A DNA stretch of 16,832 bases from Flavobacterium sp. UBA7665 (GCA_002483285.1 DLHP01000020.1:1-16832), one strand, 5' to 3'; shown: positions 1 to 6,773, counted from the first letter of the stretch. The notes: generated from the sequence alone by a model not told the origin. Translations and numbers: made by a program.

Positions 1-380
<380 letters not shown>

Positions 381-385
381 CGCAT

Positions 386-403
386 CCGGCCCTTCGGGGC
401 CGG
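386..403 (+). other. 23S-5S spacer hairpin with UUCG tetraloop
   Basis: A perfect 7-bp G/C stem (386-392 with 397-403) closes a TTCG tetraloop, the very stable C(UUCG)G form. It sits just after the mature 23S 3' end. It probably helps rRNA precursor folding or processing. It has no T-tract directly behind it, so termination is unlikely, and transcription must continue into 5S. Confidence 0.6.
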
Positions 404-518
404 GTAAACTTTCTTTCGAATGTAATTTTTTGTCCCAGTATGTTAATAATATTAGGTTGCGATCTGCTTTTTTAAAGGTATGAAACACAACCAAGTTGCC
501 CAAAGCAACTAACGACCT

Positions 519-625
519 AAGGTGGTTATTGCGGCGGGGCTCACCTCTTCCCATCCCGAACAGAGAAGTTAAGCCCGCCTGCGCAGATGGTACTGCAATT
601 TGTGGGAGAGTATGTCGTCGCCTTT
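519..625 (+). rRNA. rrf: 5S ribosomal RNA
   Basis: The core cccatcccgaacagagaag and the following ttaagcccgcctgcgc are characteristic of 5S rRNA, as is the 3' part gggagagtatgtcgtcgcc. The 5' ggtggtt at 521-527 pairs with the 3' gtcgtcgcc to form the terminal helix, including G-U pairs. The length of about 107 bases fits Bacteroidota 5S. The ends are accurate to a few bases. A small hairpin (494-499 with 505-510) lies just upstream. No tRNA gene follows it. Confidence 0.95.
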
Positions 626-632
626 TTTAGTG

Positions 633-669
633 GAAAGCCTGTCTGAAAAGACAGGCTTTCTTGTTTTTT
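633..669 (+). terminator. rRNA operon terminator 1
   Basis: A perfect 12-bp stem (633-644 with 649-660) with a GAAA tetraloop is followed by ttgtttttt. It lies about 8 bases after 5S, so it is the main intrinsic terminator of the rRNA operon. Confidence 0.92.
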
Positions 670-702
670 ATAGGTACGACGTGTTCGCCCTTTGGGCTCG
701 GT

Positions 703-718
703 TCGTCGCCTTTTTTAG
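703..718 (+). repeat. Copied 3' tail of 5S rRNA (16-bp direct repeat)
   Basis: The 16 bases tcgtcgccttttttag at 703-718 are identical to 615-630, the 3' end of 5S plus its T-run. No other part of 5S is present here. Both copies are directly followed by a terminator hairpin. It looks like a remnant of a duplicated or deleted 5S/terminator unit. Confidence 0.75.
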
Positions 719-755
719 AAAAACCCTGTTCTAACGAACGGGGTTTTTTGTTTTG
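719..755 (+). terminator. rRNA operon terminator 2
   Basis: A 13-bp stem (719-731 with 736-748, one T-G pair at 727/740) with loop taac runs into a T-rich tail. It backs up the first terminator 50 bases upstream; double terminators are common behind rRNA operons. Confidence 0.88.
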
Positions 756-862
756 TGCTGTTACGCCAAGATGCCCTAAGAAGACGCGAAGATACACGAA
801 GGCTTGGCTAGTTAATAAAATCTTTGCGTTTTCTCTGCGGGCCTTCGCGAAATAACCCAGCT

Positions 863-939
863 AGTCCACAGGCCTGCGTGAGAGGGCCGAGCGTTAAAAA
901 ACAGTCCTGTGGACTGTTTTAGCGAAGGAGCCAGCAGGC
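863..939. repeat. Nested inverted-repeat element
   Basis: Two alternative pairings share the same bases. agtccacagg (863-872) is the exact complement of cctgtggact (906-915). gcctgc (872-877) is the complement of gcaggc (934-939). Inside lies a local 10-bp hairpin at 898-920. The outer arms and the inner hairpin compete, so the element could switch between folds. No coding function is seen. I cannot tell whether it is a mobile repeat or a local structure. Confidence 0.5.
898..920 (-). terminator. Terminator-like hairpin downstream of the DUF4268 gene
   Basis: A perfect 10-bp stem (898-907 with 911-920) has a 3-base loop. Read on the minus strand, the stem ends in a run of six T, the right polarity to end transcription of the minus-strand gene that stops at 1128, although it lies about 200 bases away. 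On the plus strand the T-run is only four. Confidence 0.5.
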
Positions 940-993
940 GTGGTGGCCTAAAACAAGATTTGGAAATTGGGGGTATTAAATTAGCGCGTCACC

Positions 994-1062
994 GCGTGAG
1001 GGATGGAAGTGGAAATCCTTTTGTGGAGTTTACGAAACAAAAGATTGTAACGCACAGCCCGA
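994..1062 (-). repeat. Dispersed hairpin repeat, copy A
   Basis: Reverse-complemented, this matches the copies at 4978-5050 and 16758-16827: a 5' flank ending ATCTTTTG, a hairpin whose tip varies, then CAAAAGGAT followed by a CCACTTCCATC-type 3' flank. The stem is 1018-1024 with 1037-1043, with a possible extension after a bulged C (1014-1016 with 1044-1046). It is the most diverged of the three copies. Confidence 0.6.
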
Positions 1063-1127
1063 CGGCGTTACCGAATTCTTCAAGTGACTGCGGATTGGAT
1101 TACGCCGGCACGCACAAAATCAAAAAA

Positions 1128-1562
1128 CTACTCAATATCTTTAATGAATTCGTCGTATTCAAGGTAGAACATTTCGAGCGCGTGCATTTTTTCGTTGAAA
1201 AAGTCGAAAATTTCATCCCAGTATTGGCGGTTGCTCACGGTGATACCGCGTTTCTCAACCCAGATGCGGCTGATGGTTTTTCCGTTTTCGAGCGTGTAGT
1301 TTTTATGGTAAACCAAGTCTTTGATGAATTCGTCTTCGAGGATGTTTTTCAACGCCTCGATTTTCTCAAAATAGGCGATGCGCTTTTCCTCATTGCGCGG
1401 CTCAATATCAATCATGACCTGCGCTTTGGTATTGTCTACGAAAAATTTGAACGAGAAATCCTTGATTTTGGTGTCGTATAAAACCCATTTTCGCGGGTAT
1501 TTCTGCGCGAAAGCGGTCCAGAATTCTTGTTTAAGCCGTTGGTTTTCCTGTTTTGAGTACAT
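1128..1562 (-). CDS. DUF4268 domain-containing protein
   Basis: This 144-residue, probably soluble protein of unknown function resembles the small DUF4268 proteins of Flavobacteriaceae. It has no signal peptide or membrane segment. It is rich in aromatic and charged residues, with a FAQKYPRKW stretch near residues 17-25 and a IDIEPRNEEKR stretch around residues 51-61. DUF4268 is a restriction-endonuclease-fold family in some contexts, but I see no clear catalytic motif here and do not assign activity. The ATG at 1562 is preferred; a longer in-frame extension to 1676 would run into the divergent Nudix gene and has no family support. A TATTTTTG box on the minus strand (plus 1586-1593) fits a Bacteroidota -7 element. 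Family assignment is from memory of similar proteins. Confidence 0.75.
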   Translation of the reverse strand: MYSKQENQRLKQEFWTAFAQKYPRKWVLYDTKIKDFSFKFFVDNTKAQVMIDIEPRNEEKRIAYFEKIEALKNILEDEFIKDLVYHKNYTLENGKTISRIWVEKRGITVSNRQYWDEIFDFFNEKMHALEMFYLEYDEFIKDIE

Positions 1563-1604
1563 GATTTTTGCGTAAATTCGTAAGACAAAAATACGCCATT
1601 CCCT

Positions 1605-2243
1605 ATGAATTTTGAGGACTTTCTTTTGCACATTCCTAAGATTGAATCCGCGACACTTTTGGGTGAAAAAGCCCATGCGCTCATGTATCCGCCAGAGCGT
1701 CGCGCCATAATGGAAACGCTTGACCTCTCAACCAAGCAACCCAAGGAAGCCGCAGTGATGATGCTGTTTTACCCACGCAACGAACAAACCAATATTGTGT
1801 TGATTATCCGCAATTCGTATCCCGGGATCCATTCATCGCAGATTGCCTTTCCTGGTGGCAAAGCCGAAAAGGAAGACGCAAATTTCATGGATACCGCCTT
1901 GCGCGAAACCGAAGAGGAAATAGGAGTGCAGCGTAACAAAATCAATGTAGTCCGCGCGTTTTCGCAGGTATATATTCCGCCAAGCAATTTTTTGGTGCAT
2001 CCGTTTTTGGGTTACAGCACCGAAGAACTCATCTTCAACCCACAGCCCGAAGAAGTATCAGGCCTGATCGAAATGCCGCTAATCCACTTGCTCGACGACG
2101 TCAATGTGATCGACTATGAAATGGCCACCTCGTATTCGGCATCCATTAAAGTACCGGTGTTTAAAATCAACGATCATCACGTTTGGGGCGCAACGGCTAT
2201 GATGCTCAGCGAGTTGAAAGAAACGTTCAAAAACGTTTTCTAA
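1605..2243 (+). CDS. Nudix hydrolase, CoA pyrophosphatase family
   Basis: This 212-residue cytosolic protein probably cleaves coenzyme A or acyl-CoA into 3',5'-ADP and (acyl-)4'-phosphopantetheine, as in the NudL/NUDT7 branch. The branch signature appears as VLIIRNSYPGIHSSQIAFPGG (about residues 65-85), directly followed by the Nudix box GGKAEKEDANFMDTALRETEEEIG (84-107, read in parts: GGKAEKED, ALRETEEEIG), with the metal-binding REtxEE at 100-105. The glutamate usually found early in the Nudix box is replaced by an acidic Asp at 91, which is common in this branch. The start at 1605 places the protein right after a compact divergent promoter region shared with the DUF4268 gene; TAAATTCG at 1573-1580 is a possible -7 box. 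The acyltransferase gene begins 45 bases downstream, with its own promoter. Confidence 0.9.
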   Translation: MNFEDFLLHIPKIESATLLGEKAHALMYPPERRAIMETLDLSTKQPKEAAVMMLFYPRNEQTNIVLIIRNSYPGIHSSQIAFPGGKAEKEDANFMDTALRETEEEIGVQRNKINVVRAFSQVYIPPSNFLVHPFLGYSTEELIFNPQPEEVSGLIEMPLIHLLDDVNVIDYEMATSYSASIKVPVFKINDHHVWGATAMMLSELKETFKNVF

Positions 2244-2266
2244 AGTGTATCTTTATTGTAAATTTG
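2236..2266 (+). promoter_or_regulatory. Promoter of the acyltransferase gene
   Basis: TAAATTTG at 2259-2266 matches the Bacteroidota -7 consensus TAnnTTTG exactly. A weaker TTTTC at 2236-2240 sits 18 bases upstream as the -33 element. It overlaps the stop codon of the Nudix gene, and the ATG follows 22 bases later. Confidence 0.6.
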
Positions 2267-2288
2267 CGGCTCACGTTTAGCAATTACT

Positions 2289-3104
2289 ATGGGATTATTC
2301 AAAAGGAATCCTTTCGGGCACATCCTCTTCATTAAAAAATGGCTCATCCGGATTTTCGGTACCATTACCCACAGGCGCTACCGAGGATTCAACGATTTGT
2401 ACATCGACGGATCTGAAATCATCAAAGGCTTGCCCGACAAAAACGTCCTTTTCATCTCCAACCACCAGACTTATTTTGCCGATGTTGTGGCCATGTTCCA
2501 TGTGTTCAACGCGAGCTTGAGCGGACGCGTAGACAATATCAAAGGCGTCGGCTACCTGTGGCAACCTAAAATGAACATCTATTATGTGGCTGCAAGCGAA
2601 ACCATGAAAGCCGGTTTGTTGCCAAGGATTTTAGCTTATGTTGGAGCCATTACGGTTGAAAGAACCTGGCGTTCGGGCGGAAAAGACGTTACCGAAAAAC
2701 GCGAAGTCAACCCGAATGATACCGAGAACATCCGCATTGCGCTCGAGGACGGTTGGGTCATCACCTTTCCGCAAGGCACCACCAAATCATTCAAACCTGT
2801 GAGGAAAGGTACGGCACACATCATCAAGCAACACAAACCCATTGTCGTTCCGATTGTAATAGATGGTTTTCGCCGTTCGTTTGATAAGAAGGGATTGCGC
2901 ATGAAAAAGAAAGGCATCCTGCAATCGTTCATTGTCAAGGAGCCTTTGGTGATCGACTACGAAAACGATACGATTGAGCAAATTGTGGAGAAAGTAGAAT
3001 ACGCTATCGAGCAACATCCGTCATTTTTAAAAGTCATTCCGGCCGAAGAAATAGAAGCGCTCGAAGAACTCAACCGGTTGCGGCAATGGAATATCAATTC
3101 GTAA
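2289..3104 (+). CDS. plsC: 1-acyl-sn-glycerol-3-phosphate acyltransferase (PlsC family)
   Basis: This 271-residue protein is likely an acyltransferase of phospholipid synthesis, acting at the inner membrane to acylate lysophosphatidic acid. The conserved motif I reads SNHQTYFAD (residues 57-65), and the later FPQGTTKSFKPVRKGTAHI stretch (around 164-182) corresponds to the FPEGTRS substrate-binding block with the usual Lys/Arg. A membrane-associating N-terminal region (about 10-25) is only moderately hydrophobic. The spacing in motif I is H59-x5-D65, one residue longer than the textbook HxxxxD; see findings. Bacteroidota genomes usually carry several paralogues, so the exact substrate (and the symbol) is not certain. 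A good promoter precedes it. It ends 53 bases before the convergent DUF3267 gene, with no convincing terminator between. Confidence 0.85.
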   Translation: MGLFKRNPFGHILFIKKWLIRIFGTITHRRYRGFNDLYIDGSEIIKGLPDKNVLFISNHQTYFADVVAMFHVFNASLSGRVDNIKGVGYLWQPKMNIYYVAASETMKAGLLPRILAYVGAITVERTWRSGGKDVTEKREVNPNDTENIRIALEDGWVITFPQGTTKSFKPVRKGTAHIIKQHKPIVVPIVIDGFRRSFDKKGLRMKKKGILQSFIVKEPLVIDYENDTIEQIVEKVEYAIEQHPSFLKVIPAEEIEALEELNRLRQWNINS

Positions 3105-3157
3105 AACGGCTTGCGAAAATCAATTTTTCCAAATCGCTGAGAATCGCGTATATGAAA

Positions 3158-3739
3158 TTATTTCGTCCGGTATATCATACAGCCGATTTTTGACGCATGA
3201 TCTAAAACCCAATCCTCCATCGCATCTTTGCGCAAGAGGTTCACAATCATAAAATCGCCACAGGCAGCATAGGTAAAGAAAAAACCGAATGCGAACAATC
3301 CCAAATCACCATTGATGATGGCCACAATCGACGGAACAATCCCAAGCAAAATGCCCGGCATCAAAGTCCCAAAGATGTAGTGTTTTACTTTTAGTGGTTC
3401 TTTACAATGGCAATACGGCATGAGCTGTTTCCATAAAATCCCGAAGGTCATTGAACGCAACCCCTTTTTGGCAAATAAACTCCAGCTTAATCCGTGGATG
3501 AGTTCGTGTATGATGAGCCCGACAAAAAATGACCCAACTGCCCAAAGCCAGTTTTCGGGATTACGAAATATCGGTTTGAGGTACGGTTTGGAGAATTGGC
3601 CACTCCAGAGTAAAAAATAAGATCCGCCGAACAAAATGGCGAACGGAAGGAAATACAAGATCGCTTGAAGTTGCGCTTTATCAAAATCCACAATCCGTTC
3701 TTCGGCGGTGTAACGGTCTAAATCAATGACTTCGTCCAT
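3158..3739 (-). CDS. DUF3267 membrane protein with HExxH (putative zinc metalloprotease)
   Basis: This 193-residue protein has about four membrane segments (near 26-46, 66-85, 122-142, 146-168). HELIH (78-82) lies inside the second segment, and CGDFMI (160-165) in the last offers an Asp (162) as a possible third zinc ligand. This arrangement recalls intramembrane site-2-type proteases, and DUF3267 is usually described as a putative zincin. No peptidase activity has been shown that I know of. It is the last gene of a three-gene minus-strand operon, 6 bases after the membrane protein gene, behind an ECF-type sigma factor. That context suggests a link to membrane signalling, which is inference. 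An alternative is a general membrane quality-control or peptide-processing protein. Confidence 0.85.
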   Translation of the reverse strand: MDEVIDLDRYTAEERIVDFDKAQLQAILYFLPFAILFGGSYFLLWSGQFSKPYLKPIFRNPENWLWAVGSFFVGLIIHELIHGLSWSLFAKKGLRSMTFGILWKQLMPYCHCKEPLKVKHYIFGTLMPGILLGIVPSIVAIINGDLGLFAFGFFFTYAACGDFMIVNLLRKDAMEDWVLDHASKIGCMIYRTK

Positions 3740-3745
3740 AGAAAA

Positions 3746-4387
3746 TTACAGTTCCATTTTTTTGAGTTCATTGTAATTTGCGTACAATCTTTTGAGTAGA
3801 ATGCCATACAGCAATCGGTAGAACAGCCAAAAAATGAACAAGATTACTGCGATAAAAAGTATAGAAATCAACGTGCAGGCCGACAGGAAAAACACGCGGT
3901 TCCCTTCGGCTTCGGCTTTCTCAAGCATCGAAATCATTTTCCCATTGTGGTAGAAAAGCATCACGATAGACAACACGATACTCACCGAGGCAATACCCAA
4001 ATTGTACCAGATATAATTCTGGACGGTTTTGCGCGTTTTGAGGATATTCTTCATGAGTTGCCGTGTAGAATCGGTAGTAGAAATGGCGCGGTAATTTTTA
4101 TAGAATACAAAAATGAAAACCAAAATGATGACGTAGTTCACCACATTCACGGCGAACATCACATCCTCAATTCCATAGCGGTGCAATTTGCTCTGGTATT
4201 TGTCATCGCTGAAAATCACCGTAATGATGTTCCAGAATACAAACTCAATCACGCTAATCATCAAAATCCATTTTACGATAGACGATGACTTTTGGTGCAA
4301 CATCCTGTAAATTTCCTTTTCCGACACCTGCTCAAAAGCACTTTCGTCTTTCTTCCAGGCTTTTTTGAGTAAATCTAATTCTTCCAT
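3746..4387 (-). CDS. Four-helix membrane protein, possible anti-sigma partner
   Basis: This 213-residue protein has a charged N-terminal segment of about 35 residues (MEELDLLKKAWKKDE...) and then four hydrophobic segments near 36-58, 76-97, 124-146 and 164-192. A basic loop (about 98-122) lies between helices 2 and 3. I recognise it only as a protein commonly found directly behind this type of sigma factor in Flavobacteriaceae; it has no catalytic motif. The gene starts 5 bases after the sigma stop codon, with AAGGATT just upstream of its ATG overlapping that stop region. The soluble acidic/basic N-terminus and the position make an anti-sigma or sensor role plausible, but no anti-sigma domain (for example RsrA/ChrR-like zinc site) is visible. 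Confidence 0.8.
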   Translation of the reverse strand: MEELDLLKKAWKKDESAFEQVSEKEIYRMLHQKSSSIVKWILMISVIEFVFWNIITVIFSDDKYQSKLHRYGIEDVMFAVNVVNYVIILVFIFVFYKNYRAISTTDSTRQLMKNILKTRKTVQNYIWYNLGIASVSIVLSIVMLFYHNGKMISMLEKAEAEGNRVFFLSACTLISILFIAVILFIFWLFYRLLYGILLKRLYANYNELKKMEL

Positions 4388-4392
4388 AATCC

Positions 4393-4887
4393 TTAAGGAT
4401 TTAATATTTTTTTCAATTTGGTCTTAATCCGGTTCATCTTCACCCTTGCATTGACTTCGCTGATCCCTAATGTTTCTGATATTTCATGGTAATCCTTGTC
4501 TTCCAAATACATGAAAACCAAGGCTTTCTCGATGTCCGATAGCTGGTAAACCGCCTCGTACATCAATTTAATCTGTTCTTCTTCCTCGTAATTGTAATCT
4601 TCCTGTTTAATGAAATGCTTGCCGCCGTCGTAGCTAGAAGTTGCGATAGACCGCGTGCTTTTGCGGTACAAGGTAATCGCCGTGTTGAGCGCCACGCGGT
4701 AAGCCCAGGTAGAAAATTTGCTTTCGCCGCGAAACTTGGGGAAAGCCTTCCAGAGTTGAATCGTGATTTCCTGGAACAAATCCTTGTGCGCATCCTCACC
4801 AGAAGTATACAACCTACAAATCTTGTGGATGATATTCTGGTTCTCGCGCAATTGTTTGACAAAAGATTGTTCTAAGTCCTGACTCAT
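4393..4887 (-). CDS. RNA polymerase sigma factor, sigma-70/ECF type
   Basis: This 164-residue protein has the two-domain ECF layout. Region 2 covers about residues 18-80, with DLFQEITIQLWKAFPKFRG and FSTWAYRVALNTA. Region 4 covers about 108-160, with LSDIEKALVFMYLEDKDYHEI and a helix-turn-helix around ISETLGISEVNARVKMNRIK. It directs RNA polymerase to a dedicated promoter set. The ATG at 4887 is chosen because it begins the conserved MSQDLEQSFVKQL N-terminus; in-frame extension upstream to 5025 is non-conserved and enters a repeat. A GTAAC-like motif (minus strand, plus 4919-4923) lies about 30 bases upstream and could be part of an autoregulated promoter, though no well-spaced partner box is clear. 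Target genes are not deducible from this window. Confidence 0.9.
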   Translation of the reverse strand: MSQDLEQSFVKQLRENQNIIHKICRLYTSGEDAHKDLFQEITIQLWKAFPKFRGESKFSTWAYRVALNTAITLYRKSTRSIATSSYDGGKHFIKQEDYNYEEEEQIKLMYEAVYQLSDIEKALVFMYLEDKDYHEISETLGISEVNARVKMNRIKTKLKKILNP

Positions 4888-4977
4888 ATAGGGCGTTAGT
4901 AAGCGTAAAGTTGATTTCGTTACAAAGAACTTGTTTTTTTGTGTAAAGCACAAGTGTTGTATTTTCAGGAGGTGCGG

Positions 4978-5050
4978 TCCCGCTGTTCGCTGTATCTTTT
5001 GCGGCCTTGCTGCGCGCGGCCGCAAAAGGATGCCGCTGCCATCTGGGCTA
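4978..5050 (+). repeat. Dispersed hairpin repeat, copy B
   Basis: The 5' flank is tcccgctgttcgctgta, the shared box atcttttg, a strong 11-bp stem (4996-5006 with 5018-5028; tip cggcc/ggccg), then gccgctgccatc and gggcta. Flanks match copy C (16758-16827) nearly base for base, whereas the upper stem differs completely yet still pairs. Confidence 0.75.
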
Positions 5051-5077
5051 GGCTGGGAGTGTAGTTTCTTATGAGGT

Positions 5078-5252
5078 TAGAGACGGCTGCGCCTTTAGAC
5101 ACGCCCTGCGGGCTATAGAGACGCTTCGCTTGAGATAAAAAAGAAGAAAAATACAAGCACTTAATAGGTATCGTGTCCTGTCTATAGCCCGCAGGACGTT
5201 TCCATAGCGAAGCGTTTCTATAGGCGCAGCCGTCTCTGCAGCGAAGCGTCTC
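5078..5252. repeat. Mosaic of shuffled inverted modules
   Basis: Left half, in order: module 1 agagacggctgcgcc (5079-5093), module 2 cctgcgggctataga (5105-5119), module 3 gagacgcttcgct (5118-5130). After a 50-base A-rich spacer the right half holds their exact complements in a different order: module 2' (5181-5195, 15/15), module 3' with one change (5206-5218), module 1' (5223-5237, 15/15), module 3' again (5240-5252, 13/13). Most modules end in a GTCTC/GTTTC-type box joined by TATA-like links, which points to a modular short palindromic repeat family. Confidence 0.75.
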
Positions 5253-5309
5253 CAGTAACCTTAACAACATTTTCACAAAAAACACAAATGTTAAAACCCA
5301 ACAAATCCG

Positions 5310-5317
5310 TACCTTTA
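5310..5317 (+). promoter_or_regulatory. Possible -7 element of the NADH dehydrogenase gene
   Basis: TACCTTTA differs from TAnnTTTG at one position and lies 49 bases before the ATG. No clear TTTG is found at the right distance upstream, so support is modest. Confidence 0.35.
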
Positions 5318-5366
5318 GGCAACAAAACTTAGCAGCTTAGCTACTCAGTCACTCAGCAACTCTTCT

Positions 5367-6671
5367 ATGAATATTCCAAACACCAAACTTCCCAGGGTCA
5401 TCATTATCGGTGGCGGATTTGCAGGCATATCGTTGGCCAAGAAACTCAAAAACCAACCGCTCCAGGTGGTAATGATTGACAAACACAATTACCATACGTT
5501 CCAACCCTTACTGTACCAGGTCGCTACAGGCGGGCTTGAGGCCGGTTCTATCGCTTACCCGATTAGGAAAGTCGTGCAGGAGTACAAGGAATTCTATTTC
5601 AGGCTCGCGCGCGTCAACGAGATCGATACCCAAAACCAGAAAATCAAATCCGATATCGGCGAGCTGCATTACGATTACCTCGTACTCGCCACAGGTTCCA
5701 AGACCAATTTCTTCGGAAACAAAGAAATTGCGCGCAACAGCCTGTCTATGAAAACCATCCCACAATCGCTCAACATCCGAAGTTTCATCCTCGAAAATTT
5801 CGAGCAGGCGCTGCTCACCGACGATGAAAAAGAGCGCAACTGCCTCATCAATTTCTGCCTTGTCGGCGGTGGTCCAACAGGAGTAGAGCTCGCCGGCGCA
5901 CTTGCCGAGATGAAAAACGCCATCCTGCAAAAGGACTATCCCGACCTCGACATCAGCAAAATGCAAATCAACATCATCCAGGGCGACGGTGAACTGCTCA
6001 ATGCCATGAGCGACAAATCGTCCATCGCTGCCGAAAAATTCCTCAAAGAACTCGGCGTCAACGTCTACAAAAACATGCGCGTAACCAGCTACGATGGTAA
6101 AACCGTCACTACTAACACGCCGCAAACTTTTGAAACTTCCACCGTCATCTGGACGGCGGGTGTAATGGGCGCCGCCATTCCGGGTATCAGTGCCGAAGCC
6201 TTAATTAAAAATATAGAACGCATCCGCGTCAATGAATTCGGGCAAGTGAAAGGGTATGACAACATTTTCGCCATCGGAGACATCGCGTCGATGGAAAGCG
6301 AGAAATACCCGCAAGGCCACCCCATGATGGCGCAACCCGCCATGCAGCAAGGTGAATTACTCGGCAAGAACTTGGTACAGAAAATCAAGGGCCAACCCAT
6401 GAAACCGTTCGAGTACAATGACAAAGGTTCTATGGCTACAATCGGGCGCAACAAAGCCGTCGTCGATTTGCCAAGTTATCATTTTAGTGGCGTTTTTGCG
6501 TGGTTCGTGTGGATGTTTGTGCACCTGTTTTCGCTTATCGGTTTCAAGAACAAAGCCGTGGTGTTCCTCAATTGGGTGTACAATTACATCCGTTTTGACC
6601 GCGAAGGCAGACTGATTATTAGACCGTACAAACGAAAAAGTTTTTATACGTTTACGACCGACGAGGTGTAG
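5367..6671 (+). CDS. ndh: Type II NADH:quinone oxidoreductase (NAD(P)/FAD-dependent)
   Basis: This 434-residue flavoprotein passes electrons from NADH to quinone without pumping protons, at the inner face of the cytoplasmic membrane. The N-terminal FAD-binding Rossmann fold shows GGGFAG (15-20) with an acidic residue D38. FQPLLYQVATGG (45-56) is typical of the family. The second nucleotide-binding fold shows GGGPTGVELAG (167-177). GDIAS (304-308) contacts FAD, and AQPAMQQG (322-329) is the quinone-site signature AQxAxQxG. The C-terminal third (about 372-410) is hydrophobic/amphipathic and fits membrane attachment. Length is normal for the family. It stands alone, reads away from the sigma operon, and ends in a long inverted repeat shared with the convergent transpeptidase gene. 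Confidence 0.92.
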   Translation: MNIPNTKLPRVIIIGGGFAGISLAKKLKNQPLQVVMIDKHNYHTFQPLLYQVATGGLEAGSIAYPIRKVVQEYKEFYFRLARVNEIDTQNQKIKSDIGELHYDYLVLATGSKTNFFGNKEIARNSLSMKTIPQSLNIRSFILENFEQALLTDDEKERNCLINFCLVGGGPTGVELAGALAEMKNAILQKDYPDLDISKMQINIIQGDGELLNAMSDKSSIAAEKFLKELGVNVYKNMRVTSYDGKTVTTNTPQTFETSTVIWTAGVMGAAIPGISAEALIKNIERIRVNEFGQVKGYDNIFAIGDIASMESEKYPQGHPMMAQPAMQQGELLGKNLVQKIKGQPMKPFEYNDKGSMATIGRNKAVVDLPSYHFSGVFAWFVWMFVHLFSLIGFKNKAVVFLNWVYNYIRFDREGRLIIRPYKRKSFYTFTTDEV

Positions 6672-6688
6672 GGAGTTGAAAGTGAAAA

Positions 6689-6773
6689 GTCGAAAGTGAA
6701 AAGTTGGAAAGTCGAAAGTAGGAAATTGTATTTATGTTCGCGCCGTTCGACTTTCTAACTTTTAACTTTCGAC
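6689..6773. terminator. Long imperfect inverted repeat between convergent genes
   Basis: The left arm 6689-6716 (gtcgaaagtgaaaagttgg...) is complementary to the right arm 6745-6773 at about 26 of 28 positions, with a 28-base loop. The left arm is preceded by partial direct repeats of the same text (gttgaaagtgaaaag from 6675). The right arm touches the stop codon of the minus-strand gene. It probably ends transcription from both sides, although no proper T-run follows on either strand. Confidence 0.5.

Larger units (their letters stand above)
756..1127. other. Gene-free region rich in inverted repeats
   Basis: I find no credible coding sequence here. Long open frames on the plus strand running from about 909 are the antisense of the DUF4268 gene. 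The stretch holds, from left to right: degenerate text of the kind scattered in Bacteroidota intergenic DNA (about 775-850, including cttcgcgaa), a nested inverted-repeat element (863-939) with an internal terminator-like hairpin, and one copy of a dispersed hairpin repeat (994-1062). An extra weak inverted pair is cggcgt 1063-1068 with acgccg 1102-1107. Confidence 0.7.
4888..5366. other. Gene-free region with two structured repeats
   Basis: This 479-bp gap separates the divergent sigma operon and NADH dehydrogenase gene. It contains the sigma promoter area (4888-4975), hairpin repeat copy B (4978-5050), the mosaic inverted-repeat block (5078-5252) and then an A-rich segment leading to the dehydrogenase promoter. 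The minus-strand open frames here pass through the repeats and have no protein-like composition. Confidence 0.75.

Noticed and set aside
661..855. 64-codon plus-strand open frame behind the 5S gene
   Set aside because: It runs through the second rRNA terminator and repeat-like text and has no start context or protein character.
909..1481. 190-codon plus-strand open frame
   Set aside because: Most of it is antisense to the DUF4268 gene; its beginning runs through inverted repeats, and the composition is not protein-like.
4887..5025. N-terminal extension of the sigma factor
   Set aside because: The added 46 residues are encoded largely by repeat B and the promoter area and do not match the compact ECF layout.
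4965..5285. 106-codon minus-strand open frame upstream of the sigma gene
   Set aside because: It consists almost entirely of the mosaic repeat and hairpin copy B.
5508..6125. 205-codon minus-strand open frame inside the NADH dehydrogenase gene
   Set aside because: Antisense shadow; the sense strand has full FAD and NAD motifs over the same stretch.
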